Of a stretch of DNA of 64,000 nt, positions 25,322-32,857 are shown one piece after another. The translations under genes were made by a program, and so were the position numbers. The notes under the pieces were generated by a model that did not search any database, had not been told where the DNA came from, and was given only the letters and a program-made list of their open reading frames with translations. How positions within the stretch are numbered: position 1 is the first letter of the stretch; the number at the start of each line of letters is the position of its first letter. Origin of the DNA: Tropicimonas aquimaris (GTDB taxonomy: Bacteria; Pseudomonadota; Alphaproteobacteria; Rhodobacterales; Rhodobacteraceae); NCBI RefSeq assembly GCF_042676185.1, contig NZ_JBHTJT010000006.1, positions 186,001-250,000 on the forward strand, written 5' to 3'.

Positions 25322-26500
25322 CTACTCCTCGAGCAGATGCTCGTAACGCGCGTCGGTCAGAGTCTTGAGAAAGGCGACGATGGCGTCGACCCGCTGGTCG
25401 TCCAGCGCCGGGCCGGTCTCCAGATCCACCAGCGACAGCGTTCCGTCCACTTCCGGCGGCCCCCAGGGCTGGCCTGTCTCCGGGTTGATCTGCCGTTCGG
25501 GCGCTCTCGAATTATACTTGTCGTAGAACAGAACCACGGTGCGCAGATCCTCGAAGACCCCGTTGTGCATGTAGGGACCGGTGACGGCGACGTTGCGCAG
25601 GGTCGGCACCTTGAACTTCCCGGCCTGCGCCGGATCGTCGACGCCCGGATTCTGCAACAGGCCGGTGTCGACATGGTCCGCAGTCGACCCGTTGGCGCCG
25701 CGCAGCGCCACGTTCGCCGGCACGCCGATGTTGTGGAACTCGTAGTTGGTGAAGGTCTCCTGCGGGTCGATCTCGCTGCGGCCGAGCTGGTGGCAGATGT
25801 TGCAGTTGGTGAACTGCTGCGAGAAGAACAGCACCCGCCCCAGTTCCTCCTGATCGGTCAGGGTGTATTCGCCGCGCAGCGAGCGGTCGTACTTGCTGTC
25901 GAACGGGGCGAATTCCGGCGTCCGCTCGAAGGCGGCGATGGCGCGGGTCATCGCGCCGTAAGCCGCGTCCGGATCCTCGAACAGGCCCTCGCCGAAAAGC
26001 CAGGTCATCGCCTCGACGTAATCGGGATTCTCCTCCAGCCGGGCGGCGACGCTGGCCCTGTCCGGCATCCCCATCTCGATCGGGTCGAGCGGCGGCCCGC
26101 CCGCCTGCCCCTCCAGCCCGGCCTCGCGGCCATCGTGGAACTGCCCGCCCTTCCAGACACCGGCGACCTCGTCGAAATGGAACTCCGGCGAGAACATCGC
26201 GTAGGCGGCCGTGGGCGCGTTGCGGTCTCCCAGGGACATCCCGTCGTCACCGAGCGACGCGGCGCGACCGACCTTGCTCTCGCGCGGATCGGTAAAGGCG
26301 GCGGCCGGATCGTGGCAGGTTGCGCAGGCCTGGCTGCGGTTGAGCGACAGGTTCGGATCGAAGAACAGCGCCTCGCCCAGTTGCTCGAGATTGGTGAACA
26401 GGGGCTCGGTCGCGACCTGCGGGGCACTGGCGAGGTAGAGCCCGGCAACGACCGCGCCTGTCGCGGCAGGTAAGGCAATCGGTTTCAGGAGACCGGCCAT
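25322..26500 (-). CDS. Diheme cytochrome c peroxidase (CcpA/MauG family)
   Basis: Periplasmic enzyme reducing hydrogen peroxide with electrons from cytochrome c or quinol. The 392 residues start with a hydrophobic signal/anchor (PIALPAATGAVVAGLYLA). They contain two heme c motifs, CATCH and CNICH, and the family segments FFDPNLS, GDRNAPT and PTLRNVAVTGPYMHNG. The ATG at 26500 has AAGGA seven bases upstream. An FNR-like box, a core promoter and a perfect inverted repeat lie directly upstream, so oxygen control is likely. The family also includes MauG-type enzymes, so the substrate assignment is not absolute. Confidence 0.9.
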   Translation of the reverse strand: MAGLLKPIALPAATGAVVAGLYLASAPQVATEPLFTNLEQLGEALFFDPNLSLNRSQACATCHDPAAAFTDPRESKVGRAASLGDDGMSLGDRNAPTAAYAMFSPEFHFDEVAGVWKGGQFHDGREAGLEGQAGGPPLDPIEMGMPDRASVAARLEENPDYVEAMTWLFGEGLFEDPDAAYGAMTRAIAAFERTPEFAPFDSKYDRSLRGEYTLTDQEELGRVLFFSQQFTNCNICHQLGRSEIDPQETFTNYEFHNIGVPANVALRGANGSTADHVDTGLLQNPGVDDPAQAGKFKVPTLRNVAVTGPYMHNGVFEDLRTVVLFYDKYNSRAPERQINPETGQPWGPPEVDGTLSLVDLETGPALDDQRVDAIVAFLKTLTDARYEHLLEE

Positions 26501-26537
26501 GGATGCGTCCTTGGGTATCTGGCAACTTTGGCCACAG

Positions 26538-26565
26538 CAGATACACTGGTTCCGGATCGGTGCAA
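26538..26565 (-). promoter_or_regulatory. Core promoter of the cytochrome c peroxidase gene
   Basis: On the minus strand TTGCAC (26565-26560) and TATCTG (26543-26538) are separated by 16 bases, predicting a start near 26531 and a leader of about 31 bases to the ATG at 26500. Confidence 0.45.
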
Positions 26566-26578
26566 ATTGATCCGGAAC
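26549..26578. repeat. Perfect 10-base inverted repeat over the peroxidase promoter
   Basis: GTTCCGGATC at 26549-26558 and GATCCGGAAC at 26569-26578 are exact arms with a 10-base spacer. One arm lies between the -35 and -10 elements, the other just upstream of the -35. It may be an operator, or a terminator hairpin for the transglycosylase gene upstream, although no T-run follows. Confidence 0.5.
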
Positions 26579-26580
26579 AA
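26567..26580. promoter_or_regulatory. FNR/FnrL-like box upstream of the peroxidase
   Basis: TTGAT-CCGG-AACAA matches the FNR consensus TTGAT-N4-ATCAA in nine of ten positions. Its centre at 26573.5 lies 42-43 bases from the predicted start at 26531, the class II activator position. FNR control of cytochrome c peroxidase is known in other proteobacteria. Confidence 0.5.
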
Positions 26581-26612
26581 ATTCCGAGTGAATTAATCGG
26601 GAAACCGGAGCC

Positions 26613-27224
26613 TCAGCTGCCCCAGATCTTGCGGACGTAGTTCGTCGTCTCGCGATAGGGCGGGACGCCGCCGTATTTGTCGACCGCGCCCGGGCCGGCA
26701 TTGTAGGCCGCCAGCGCGAGGCGCCAGTTGCCATAGCGGTCGTACATCATCCGCAGGTAGCGCGCGCCGCCTTCGAGATTCTGGGTAGGATCATGCGGAT
26801 TGACACCAAGCTTGGCCGCAGTGCCAGGCATCAGCTGCGCCAGCCCGATCGCGCCCTTGTGGGATTTCGCGCTGACCCGCCAGTTGCTCTCCTGCTGCAC
26901 AAGACGCAGGAACAGGTCCTCCGGCACACCATGCTTGCGCGCAGCGCTCTTGGCGACCGAGAGGTACTCGCCCCGGTAGTTGCCGCGATAGTTCGGCACG
27001 GAGGCGATGGACACGGACGCCTTGGAGGACGGCGGCTGAAGCCGGACCGAATTCTCGTATTGTTTGGAGGCGCGGTTGTCGAGGAGACGGGTTTGTGAGG
27101 CGAACAGCCGGGCCCGCGATTTGGATGATACGGAAGTTTCCGCTGAAACGGGCTCTGGAGCCCATGTCACGACACTTGCGACCACCATGGCCGCGATGCC
27201 ACCAGCACCTGCGAGCTTCACCAT
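26613..27224 (-). CDS. Lytic transglycosylase, SLT domain
   Basis: Peptidoglycan-cleaving enzyme of the Slt/MltC-like family 1, 203 residues. A signal peptide (VKLAGAGGIAAMVVASVVTWA) leads to a basic linker and an SLT domain from about 85 to the end. The catalytic glutamate is E112 in QQESNW. GAIGLAQLMPGTA, NLEGGARYL and ALAAYNAGPGAV are the standard motifs. It is periplasmic, possibly membrane-tethered by an uncleaved signal. It is divergent from ssb. Confidence 0.93.
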   Translation of the reverse strand: MVKLAGAGGIAAMVVASVVTWAPEPVSAETSVSSKSRARLFASQTRLLDNRASKQYENSVRLQPPSSKASVSIASVPNYRGNYRGEYLSVAKSAARKHGVPEDLFLRLVQQESNWRVSAKSHKGAIGLAQLMPGTAAKLGVNPHDPTQNLEGGARYLRMMYDRYGNWRLALAAYNAGPGAVDKYGGVPPYRETTNYVRKIWGS

Positions 27225-27419
27225 TCGGCTTTGCCTTGTCCCTCGTCCTACAGGTGCGGGAGTATATGGAAATGAGGTGGTTGCGCCAGTGCAAGCGGGT
27301 CACGCCGGCGGATTTATGCGGTTTTTAACCTCGATCATGTGGTGTAGCGTCTGGCTCCGAAGCGGAATCGATGCCTCGGAGCAACAGGCAAGAGACTCGA
27401 AAGCACAAAGGAGCAGCGC

Positions 27420-27929
27420 ATGGCGGGGTCGGTGAACAAGGTGATCCTGGTGGGCAATCTGGGCCGGGACCCGGAAGTGCGCACCTTCCAGAACGGTGGC
27501 AAGGTCTGCAACCTGCGAATCGCCACGTCCGAGAACTGGAAGGACCGCAACACCGGCGAGCGCCGGGAGCGGACCGAATGGCATTCGGTGGCCATCTTCT
27601 CGGAACCGCTGGCGCGGATCGCCGAGCAATACCTGCGCAAGGGCTCCAAGGTCTATATCGAGGGCCAGCTCGAAACCCGCAAATGGCAGGACCAGTCCGG
27701 CCAGGACCGCTATACGACCGAAATCGTGCTGCGCCCTTATCGCGGCGAGCTGACACTGCTCGATAGCCGAGGCGGAGAAGGCAGTGGCGGCGGCGGGTAT
27801 GACGACCGCGGCAGCTATGGTGGCGGCGGCGGCGGATACGATGACCGCGGAGGGTCGCAGGGCGGCGGCTATGGCGATGGCGCGCCGGGCGGCGGCGGCA
27901 GCGATCTGGACGACGAAATCCCGTTCTGA
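27420..27929 (+). CDS. ssb: Single-stranded DNA-binding protein
   Basis: Tetrameric SSB of 169 residues that coats single-stranded DNA in replication, repair and recombination. The OB fold covers 1-112 (NKVILVGNLGRDPEVR, WHSVAIFSE, GSKVYIEGQLETRKW). A glycine- and tyrosine-rich linker with DDRGSYGGGG-type repeats follows. The acidic tip DDEIPF binds partner enzymes. The ATG at 27420 has AAAGGAG upstream. No LexA box was seen in the 195 bases before it. Confidence 0.97.
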   Translation: MAGSVNKVILVGNLGRDPEVRTFQNGGKVCNLRIATSENWKDRNTGERRERTEWHSVAIFSEPLARIAEQYLRKGSKVYIEGQLETRKWQDQSGQDRYTTEIVLRPYRGELTLLDSRGGEGSGGGGYDDRGSYGGGGGGYDDRGGSQGGGYGDGAPGGGGSDLDDEIPF

Positions 27930-28232
27930 GGCGGCGACCGGCGGCCCGGCCCCGACCCGTTCCGGATCAAGGTCCGGGGCGTCGACTTCTATGCCTGATC
28001 CGTGGCATCGGGGCGACCACGCGCTGCTCCGGGTGTTTCCGCGGCCTGCCGCGACCTTTTCGGACGGGTGAGACCCGGGGCGCAGTTGGCCGCGATCGAG
28101 GGCTTCCGAATCGTGCAGGCAGGACGAGACAGCCAGCCGCGAACAGCGCCCGGACTCAGGCAGCGGCCATGAGCGGACCTCGTTGTCGCGGATCTCTTCG
28201 CTGCGCAGGCACGTCGGCATCGCCTGCCGGTG
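27930..28232. other. Convergent intergenic region, ssb / aroB
   Basis: About 300 bases between the ends of ssb and aroB. I see no coding frame with a plausible start and no RNA gene. Short GC palindromes are scattered through it, but none has a T-run, so the terminators of the two genes are not clear. Confidence 0.4.
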
Positions 28233-29348
28233 TCAGCCGGCGCGCCCGAGTTCGTCTTCCAGAAGGTCCAGCACCTTGTCCCGCGGCACCTCCGAGGTGA
28301 CGAAGGCACGGCCGATGCCGCGGGTCAGGATGAAGCGCGGCACCCCGGCGACGACCTTCTTGTCCTGCGCCATCAGGTCCATCAGCGCTTCGGCAGAAGG
28401 CAGATCACCCGGAATGTCGCTCAGATCGACCCGCATCCCCATCTCGCGCAGATGCGCCCGGACCCGGCTCGGATCCTCCTGCGCGCAGAGCCCGAGCTGC
28501 GCCGACAACTCAACCGCCAGCGCGCAGCCGATGGCCACGCCCTCGCCGTGTAGCAACCGGTCGGAATAGCCAGTGGCCGCCTCCAGCGCATGGCCGAAGG
28601 TATGGCCCAGGTTCAGCAGTGCCCGGTCGCCTTGCTCGGTCTCATCACGGGTGACGATGTCGGATTTCATCTGGCAGGACCAGGTCACCGCCGCGATCCG
28701 CGCGCCGGTATCGCCCGCCTTGAGGGTGGGTCCGTTGGTTTCCAGCCATTCGAAGAACGAGTCGTCGCCCAGAAGGCCGTATTTGACGACCTCTCCATAG
28801 CCGGCGAGGAAATCCCGCTCCGACAGGGTTCCGAGCACCTCGACATCGGCCAGCACGAGGCTTGGCTGATGGAATGCGCCGATCAGGTTCTTGCCGGAGG
28901 GGGAGTTGATGCCCGTCTTGCCGCCGACGGAGCTGTCGACCTGCGCCAGCAGGGTCGTCGGCACCTGCACGAAGCGCACGCCCCGGCGCAGGATCGCCGC
29001 GGCAAAGCCCACGAGGTCGCCGATCACCCCGCCGCCAAGCGCGACCACCACGTCGCCGCGCTCGATCCGCTGCTCGAGCAGCCACTCGACGGTCTGCGTT
29101 AGGTAAGGCCAGGATTTCGTGGCCTCTCCGGGCGGAAGGATGTGCACGGCGCTGTCGATGCCCTCCGCCGTCAGCGAGGCCCGAAGCCCGTCCAGGTGCA
29201 GCCCCGCGACCGTCGTCTCGGTCACGATCGCCACCCGTGGCCGGTTCAGCAACGGCGCGATGCGATAGCCGGCGCGGGCGAGGATACCGGACCCGATCAG
29301 GATATCGTAGGCGCGGTCTCCCAGCGGGACGTGCACGCTTTCAATCAC
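28233..29348 (-). CDS. aroB: 3-dehydroquinate synthase
   Basis: Second enzyme of the shikimate pathway, making 3-dehydroquinate from DAHP with NAD and zinc. The 371 residues show GGGVIGDLVGFAAA, PTTLLAQVDSSVGGKTGIN, the metal ligand region AGYGEVVKYG and LNLGHTFGHALE. The GTG at 29348 has GGAGGA eight bases upstream and lies one base after the aroK stop, so the pair is coupled. Longer in-frame starts are inside aroK and lack support. Confidence 0.96.
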   Translation of the reverse strand: MIESVHVPLGDRAYDILIGSGILARAGYRIAPLLNRPRVAIVTETTVAGLHLDGLRASLTAEGIDSAVHILPPGEATKSWPYLTQTVEWLLEQRIERGDVVVALGGGVIGDLVGFAAAILRRGVRFVQVPTTLLAQVDSSVGGKTGINSPSGKNLIGAFHQPSLVLADVEVLGTLSERDFLAGYGEVVKYGLLGDDSFFEWLETNGPTLKAGDTGARIAAVTWSCQMKSDIVTRDETEQGDRALLNLGHTFGHALEAATGYSDRLLHGEGVAIGCALAVELSAQLGLCAQEDPSRVRAHLREMGMRVDLSDIPGDLPSAEALMDLMAQDKKVVAGVPRFILTRGIGRAFVTSEVPRDKVLDLLEDELGRAG

Positions 29349-29349
29349 T

Positions 29350-29895
29350 TCAGCCTTCCTCCAGAACGTCGGGTCGGCTGCGCAGCACCTCGACCACCTT
29401 CTCGACCATCTCGGGGATGGAATAATCGCCACGTGCCTTCACCGAAAGGTCCGCCAAGCCATAGACCGGCGCACGAACGGCGTAAATTTCCTCAAGCGTC
29501 GCACGCGGGTCGGCGGTGCGCAACAAGGGCCGCGTGTTCTTGTGCTTCACCCGGCTCCACAGCAGATCGACGTCGGCGTCGAGCAGAACCGAGACCCCGC
29601 GATCATGGATCATCCGCCGGTTGCGCTCCGCCAGAAAGGCGCCACCGCCGGTCGACAGGATGCCCGGGGTGCCGTCGAGCAGCCGGCCGATCACCTCGGT
29701 TTCGCGGTCGCGGAAGAACGCCTCGCCGTCGCGTTCGAAGATCTCGGCGATGCTCATGGCGGCGGCAGATTCGATCTCGGCGTCGCTGTCGAGGAACGGC
29801 ACAGCGAGGCGCTTGGCGAGCCCGGTGCCGATGGCGGTCTTGCCGGCACCCATCATGCCGACCAGCACCACCGTCTTCCTCAAAATCGCCGCCAC
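29350..29895 (-). CDS. aroK: Shikimate kinase
   Basis: Nucleoside-monophosphate-kinase-fold enzyme phosphorylating shikimate at the 3-hydroxyl. The 181 residues hold the P-loop GMMGAGKT at 13-20, FLDSDAEIE, the shikimate-binding FRDRETEVI and STGGGAFL, and the lid RPLLR. The GTG at 29895 is preferred, with GGAG upstream. The frame is open further 5' but without kinase character. It is the first gene of an aroK-aroB pair. Confidence 0.95.
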   Translation of the reverse strand: MAAILRKTVVLVGMMGAGKTAIGTGLAKRLAVPFLDSDAEIESAAAMSIAEIFERDGEAFFRDRETEVIGRLLDGTPGILSTGGGAFLAERNRRMIHDRGVSVLLDADVDLLWSRVKHKNTRPLLRTADPRATLEEIYAVRAPVYGLADLSVKARGDYSIPEMVEKVVEVLRSRPDVLEEG

Positions 29896-29950
29896 CGCGG
29901 TCCCCTCCCCGGCATCAAGCCGCCGACAGAAAATTTCCTGTCTGAATGGC

Positions 29951-29979
29951 GTGAAATCGTCCGGGATGCCATGTATAAA
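29951..29979 (+). promoter_or_regulatory. Putative promoter of the 44-residue protein / xerD operon
   Basis: GTGAAA at 29951-29956 and TATAAA at 29974-29979 have a 17-base spacer. The -10 is strong, the -35 weaker. The predicted start near 29986 precedes the small membrane-protein gene at 30029. Confidence 0.4.
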
Positions 29980-30028
29980 TCGAATGGACCGCACGTTCGA
30001 ATGCGGCAGACAAGAAAGACGGGCAGCC

Positions 30029-30163
30029 ATGCGTCGACTCCTCAAGTTTTTGCTCTTCCTCGTGGTTCTCGGGGCAGTGGCCCTCGTGGGCTTTGCATAT
30101 CTGGGCGATCTGACCCCCACCCAAGTGCGGGTCAGCGACCCGGTGATGCTCGACGTGGATTAG
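30029..30163 (+). CDS. Small single-span membrane protein, 44 residues
   Basis: Unrecognised protein beginning MRRLLKFLLFLVVLGAVALV, a basic start followed by one hydrophobic span (about 5-25). A short polar tail LGDLTPTQVRVSDPVMLDVD follows. Orientation by the positive-inside rule puts the tail in the periplasm. It lies four bases before the secreted protein gene that precedes xerD, so it is probably cotranscribed. The ribosome site is weak. Confidence 0.6.
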   Translation: MRRLLKFLLFLVVLGAVALVGFAYLGDLTPTQVRVSDPVMLDVD

Positions 30164-30167
30164 GACA

Positions 30168-31721
30168 ATGATCCGAACTGCGCTCACAGCGAGCCTGTGC
30201 CTTTTTACCGCCGTGGGCGGCGCCAACGCCCAGCAGACCGCCGCGGTCGCCGCGTCGGACGGGCCGATCTCGGCGATCGACTGGCTGTCACACAGCCTTG
30301 CCCAGCCCCGCGAACTGCCCTCGACCGAGGCGCCGATTACCAACGGGATCGTCACGGAGAACATCTCCGTGCAGCCGCTTGACGATCCGTCGCCGGACGG
30401 CGTCGGACTGCTGCCGGTCAGCGTCACCGGGTTGCCGCCCGATCTCTGGGGCGTCTCGGAGGTCGCGACGCTTGCCCCGATGATCGCCGCCTTCCCGGCC
30501 GAACCGTTGCCCGCGGTCCAGGACCAGTTCCGCCAGCTGATGCTCGCCGAGTTGAACCCGCCCAAGGGCTCGGCACCGGCCGGCCCGATGCTGCAGGCGC
30601 GCGTCGACGCCCTGCTCGCCCGCGGCGCCGTCGAGGAAGCCGAGGCGCTGCTGGAACGTGCCGGTTCCGATGATCCGCAACTCTTCCGCCGGACCTTCGA
30701 CGTGGCGCTGCTCACCGGGAGGGAACAGGCAGCCTGCGCCCGGATGCGCGCAGTGCCCGGAATCACTCCGTCCTTCCCCGTCCGGATTTTCTGCCTTGCC
30801 CGGACCGGTGACTGGAACGCCGCGGCACTGACGCTGGAATCGGCCAAGGCGCTTGGCCAGCTCAGCCCGGAAGAGGACGCGCTGTTGGCGCAGTTTCTCG
30901 ACCCGGAATTGTCGGAGTTTCTGCCCCCGATCGATCCCCCCGCCCGGCCGAGCCCACTGAGTTTCCGGATGCTGGAGGCCATCGGCACGCCACTGCCCAC
31001 GGCGCCGCTGCCGCTGGCCTTCGCCCATTCGGACCTGCGCCATACCGCCGGCTGGAAGGCCCGGATCGAGGCCGCGGAGCGGCTGGCACGGGCCGGTGTG
31101 CTGAGCCCAGCGGTCCTCCTCGCCATCTACGGAGAACGGCAGCCGGCGGCTTCCGGCGGCGTCTGGGATCGCGCGGATCTGGTCCAGGAAGTGCAGAAAG
31201 ACCTCGCGGCTCGCGATGTGAACGCCCTCGAAACCAGCCTGCCGCGCGCCTGGAAGGCCATGACGGCGGCCGGGCTGGGCGTGCCCTTCGCGCGAGCGAT
31301 CGGCTCCTCCCTCGACGAGCTGGAACTGACCGGCGAGGCAGCGGCGATCGCCCCGCAAATCGGACTGCTGTCGGATGATTACGAAGCGGCCGCGCTCGAG
31401 ATGGAGCCCTCCGATCCCAAGCTCGCCTTCGCCGCCTCCATCGCGCGCGGCCTGCCCGGCACCCCGCCGCCGGACCTTCTCTCGGAAGCAATTGCCACCG
31501 GTTTCTCCGGACAGCCCTCCGAGACCGGCGACATGGCCGCCCGCGCCGCCGAGAACCGGCTGGGCGAGGCGCTGTTGCTGGCGCTCGATACGCTGGCCGG
31601 CGGGGCGGAAGCCGACCCGGCGGACCTGAGCGCAGCGCTGGCCTTCCTGCGGTCGAACGGGCTGGAGGACACCGCCCGCCGCGCCGCCCTGCAGATCCTG
31701 CTCGAGGACCGGCAGGCATGA
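30168..31721 (+). CDS. Secreted helical-repeat protein of unknown function
   Basis: The 517 residues begin with a signal peptide (RTALTASLCLFTAVGGANAQQ). The mature part is rich in alanine and leucine, with repeated short helices such as LQARVDALLARGAVEEAEALLERAG and LSAALAFLRSNGLEDTARRAALQ. These resemble TPR or SEL1-like alpha solenoids without a clear consensus. Two cysteines occur (QAACARM, IFCLAR). The stop overlaps the xerD start (ATGA), so the two are coupled. I recognise no specific family; a periplasmic scaffold is a guess. Confidence 0.7.
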   Translation: MIRTALTASLCLFTAVGGANAQQTAAVAASDGPISAIDWLSHSLAQPRELPSTEAPITNGIVTENISVQPLDDPSPDGVGLLPVSVTGLPPDLWGVSEVATLAPMIAAFPAEPLPAVQDQFRQLMLAELNPPKGSAPAGPMLQARVDALLARGAVEEAEALLERAGSDDPQLFRRTFDVALLTGREQAACARMRAVPGITPSFPVRIFCLARTGDWNAAALTLESAKALGQLSPEEDALLAQFLDPELSEFLPPIDPPARPSPLSFRMLEAIGTPLPTAPLPLAFAHSDLRHTAGWKARIEAAERLARAGVLSPAVLLAIYGERQPAASGGVWDRADLVQEVQKDLAARDVNALETSLPRAWKAMTAAGLGVPFARAIGSSLDELELTGEAAAIAPQIGLLSDDYEAAALEMEPSDPKLAFAASIARGLPGTPPPDLLSEAIATGFSGQPSETGDMAARAAENRLGEALLLALDTLAGGAEADPADLSAALAFLRSNGLEDTARRAALQILLEDRQA

Positions 31722-32722
31722 GCGGCGCCGGGCCGACCGCCGCGGACAGCTGGATTTCGACCTTCCTCGAAGCCCAGGCGGCGGAGCTGGCGGCAGCGCG
31801 CAACACCCTGCTCGCCTATGGCCGCGACCTGAAGGACTTCGCCCAGTGGCTGGAGCACCGCGGCGGCAGCTTCGCGCGCGCCGGGCGAGACGACGTGGAG
31901 CGCTACCTGATCCATTGCGACGCCGAGGGCCTCTCTCAGGCCACCCGGGCCCGCCGTCTCTCCTCGATCCGCCAGCTTTACCGGTTTGCCTTCGAGGAAG
32001 GCTGGCGCGACGACAATCCGGCGATCCAGATCAAGGGGCCGGGCCGCCACAAGGCGCTGCCGAAAACGCTGGAACTGAGCGAGGTCGACGGGCTGCTCGA
32101 GGCCTCCCGCACGATGGGCCGCACCGAAAGCGACCGTCTTCGCAATGCCTGCCTGATGCAGCTGCTCTATGCCACCGGGATGCGGGTGAGCGAACTGGTC
32201 TCGCTGCCGGTGGCCGCCGCGCGCGGCTCGCCCCAGATGCTGCTGGTCCGCGGCAAGGGCGGCAAGGAGCGCATGGTGCCGCTGTCGGCGCCGGCCCGGG
32301 AGGCGCTCGACGCCTGGCTGGCCGCACGGGACGAGGCGGAGGAAGCCGCCCGGGTCCGCGGCGTGCCGCCGTCGCGGTTCCTGTTCCCCTCCTCCGGCCA
32401 GGCCGGGCACCTGACGCGGCACCGCTTCTACGCGCTGATCAAGGATCTTGCCGTCGCGGCCGGGATCTCGCCGGCCAAGGTCACGCCGCACGTGCTGCGC
32501 CATGCCTTCGCGACACATCTCCTGGCCGGCGGCGCCGACCTGCGGGTGATCCAGACCCTGCTCGGCCACGCCGACATCTCGACCACCGAGATCTACACCC
32601 ACGTCCTCGACGACCGCCTCCGCGACCTCGTGCTGGATCACCATCCACTCGCCGCCGCGGCCCCCTCTCCCCAACCGGAGCGCGAACCGAAAGCGAGCCC
32701 TCCCGCCCGCGCGCGACGCTGA
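31718..32722 (+). CDS. xerD: Tyrosine recombinase XerD
   Basis: Site-specific recombinase that, with XerC, resolves chromosome dimers at dif. The 334 residues show an N-terminal core-binding domain (FLEAQAAELAAARNTLLAYGRDL). The catalytic domain carries R156 in GMRVSEL, H258 and R261 in HVLRHAFATHLL, and the nucleophile Y293 in IYTHV. The C-terminal tail of about 30 residues is proline- and arginine-rich and longer than usual. XerD is favoured over XerC by these motifs and the alphaproteobacterial context. The ATG overlaps the upstream stop. No mobile-element borders are seen around it. Confidence 0.9.
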   Translation: MSGAGPTAADSWISTFLEAQAAELAAARNTLLAYGRDLKDFAQWLEHRGGSFARAGRDDVERYLIHCDAEGLSQATRARRLSSIRQLYRFAFEEGWRDDNPAIQIKGPGRHKALPKTLELSEVDGLLEASRTMGRTESDRLRNACLMQLLYATGMRVSELVSLPVAAARGSPQMLLVRGKGGKERMVPLSAPAREALDAWLAARDEAEEAARVRGVPPSRFLFPSSGQAGHLTRHRFYALIKDLAVAAGISPAKVTPHVLRHAFATHLLAGGADLRVIQTLLGHADISTTEIYTHVLDDRLRDLVLDHHPLAAAAPSPQPEREPKASPPARARR

Positions 32723-32736
32723 CGCGTCTTGCCCGG

Positions 32737-32847
32737 TTGGGCGTGGCACCTGCGGTGCGCCGCCCGGGCCCGCGGCCGCGCAAGCGGCCGCGCCACGCCC
32801 AAGGTTTCCGGCTGCCCGCAAGGGCGGCTGGAAAGCGCGGGAGCCCT
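32737..32847. repeat. Structured GC-rich repeat, copy B, with three-way junction
   Basis: TTGGGCGTGGC at 32737-32747 pairs with GCCACGCCCAA at 32792-32802. Between them are a GCACC-TGC-GGTGC hairpin (32746-32758) and a nine-base stem with GCAA loop (32771-32792), giving a clover-like fold. Then come TTTCCG (32805-32810), a GCCC-GCAA-GGGC hairpin inside a longer arm, and GCGGGAGCCCT at 32837-32847. The end lies 10 bases from the FAD monooxygenase stop. It may also end xerD transcription. Confidence 0.6.
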
Positions 32848-32857
32848 TCCGGACGGG

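Noticed and set aside
31718..32722. XerD-like recombinase as an integrase of a mobile element
   Set aside because: It has the chromosomal XerD motifs, is translationally coupled to its neighbour, and no attachment repeats, tRNA gene or cargo are nearby.
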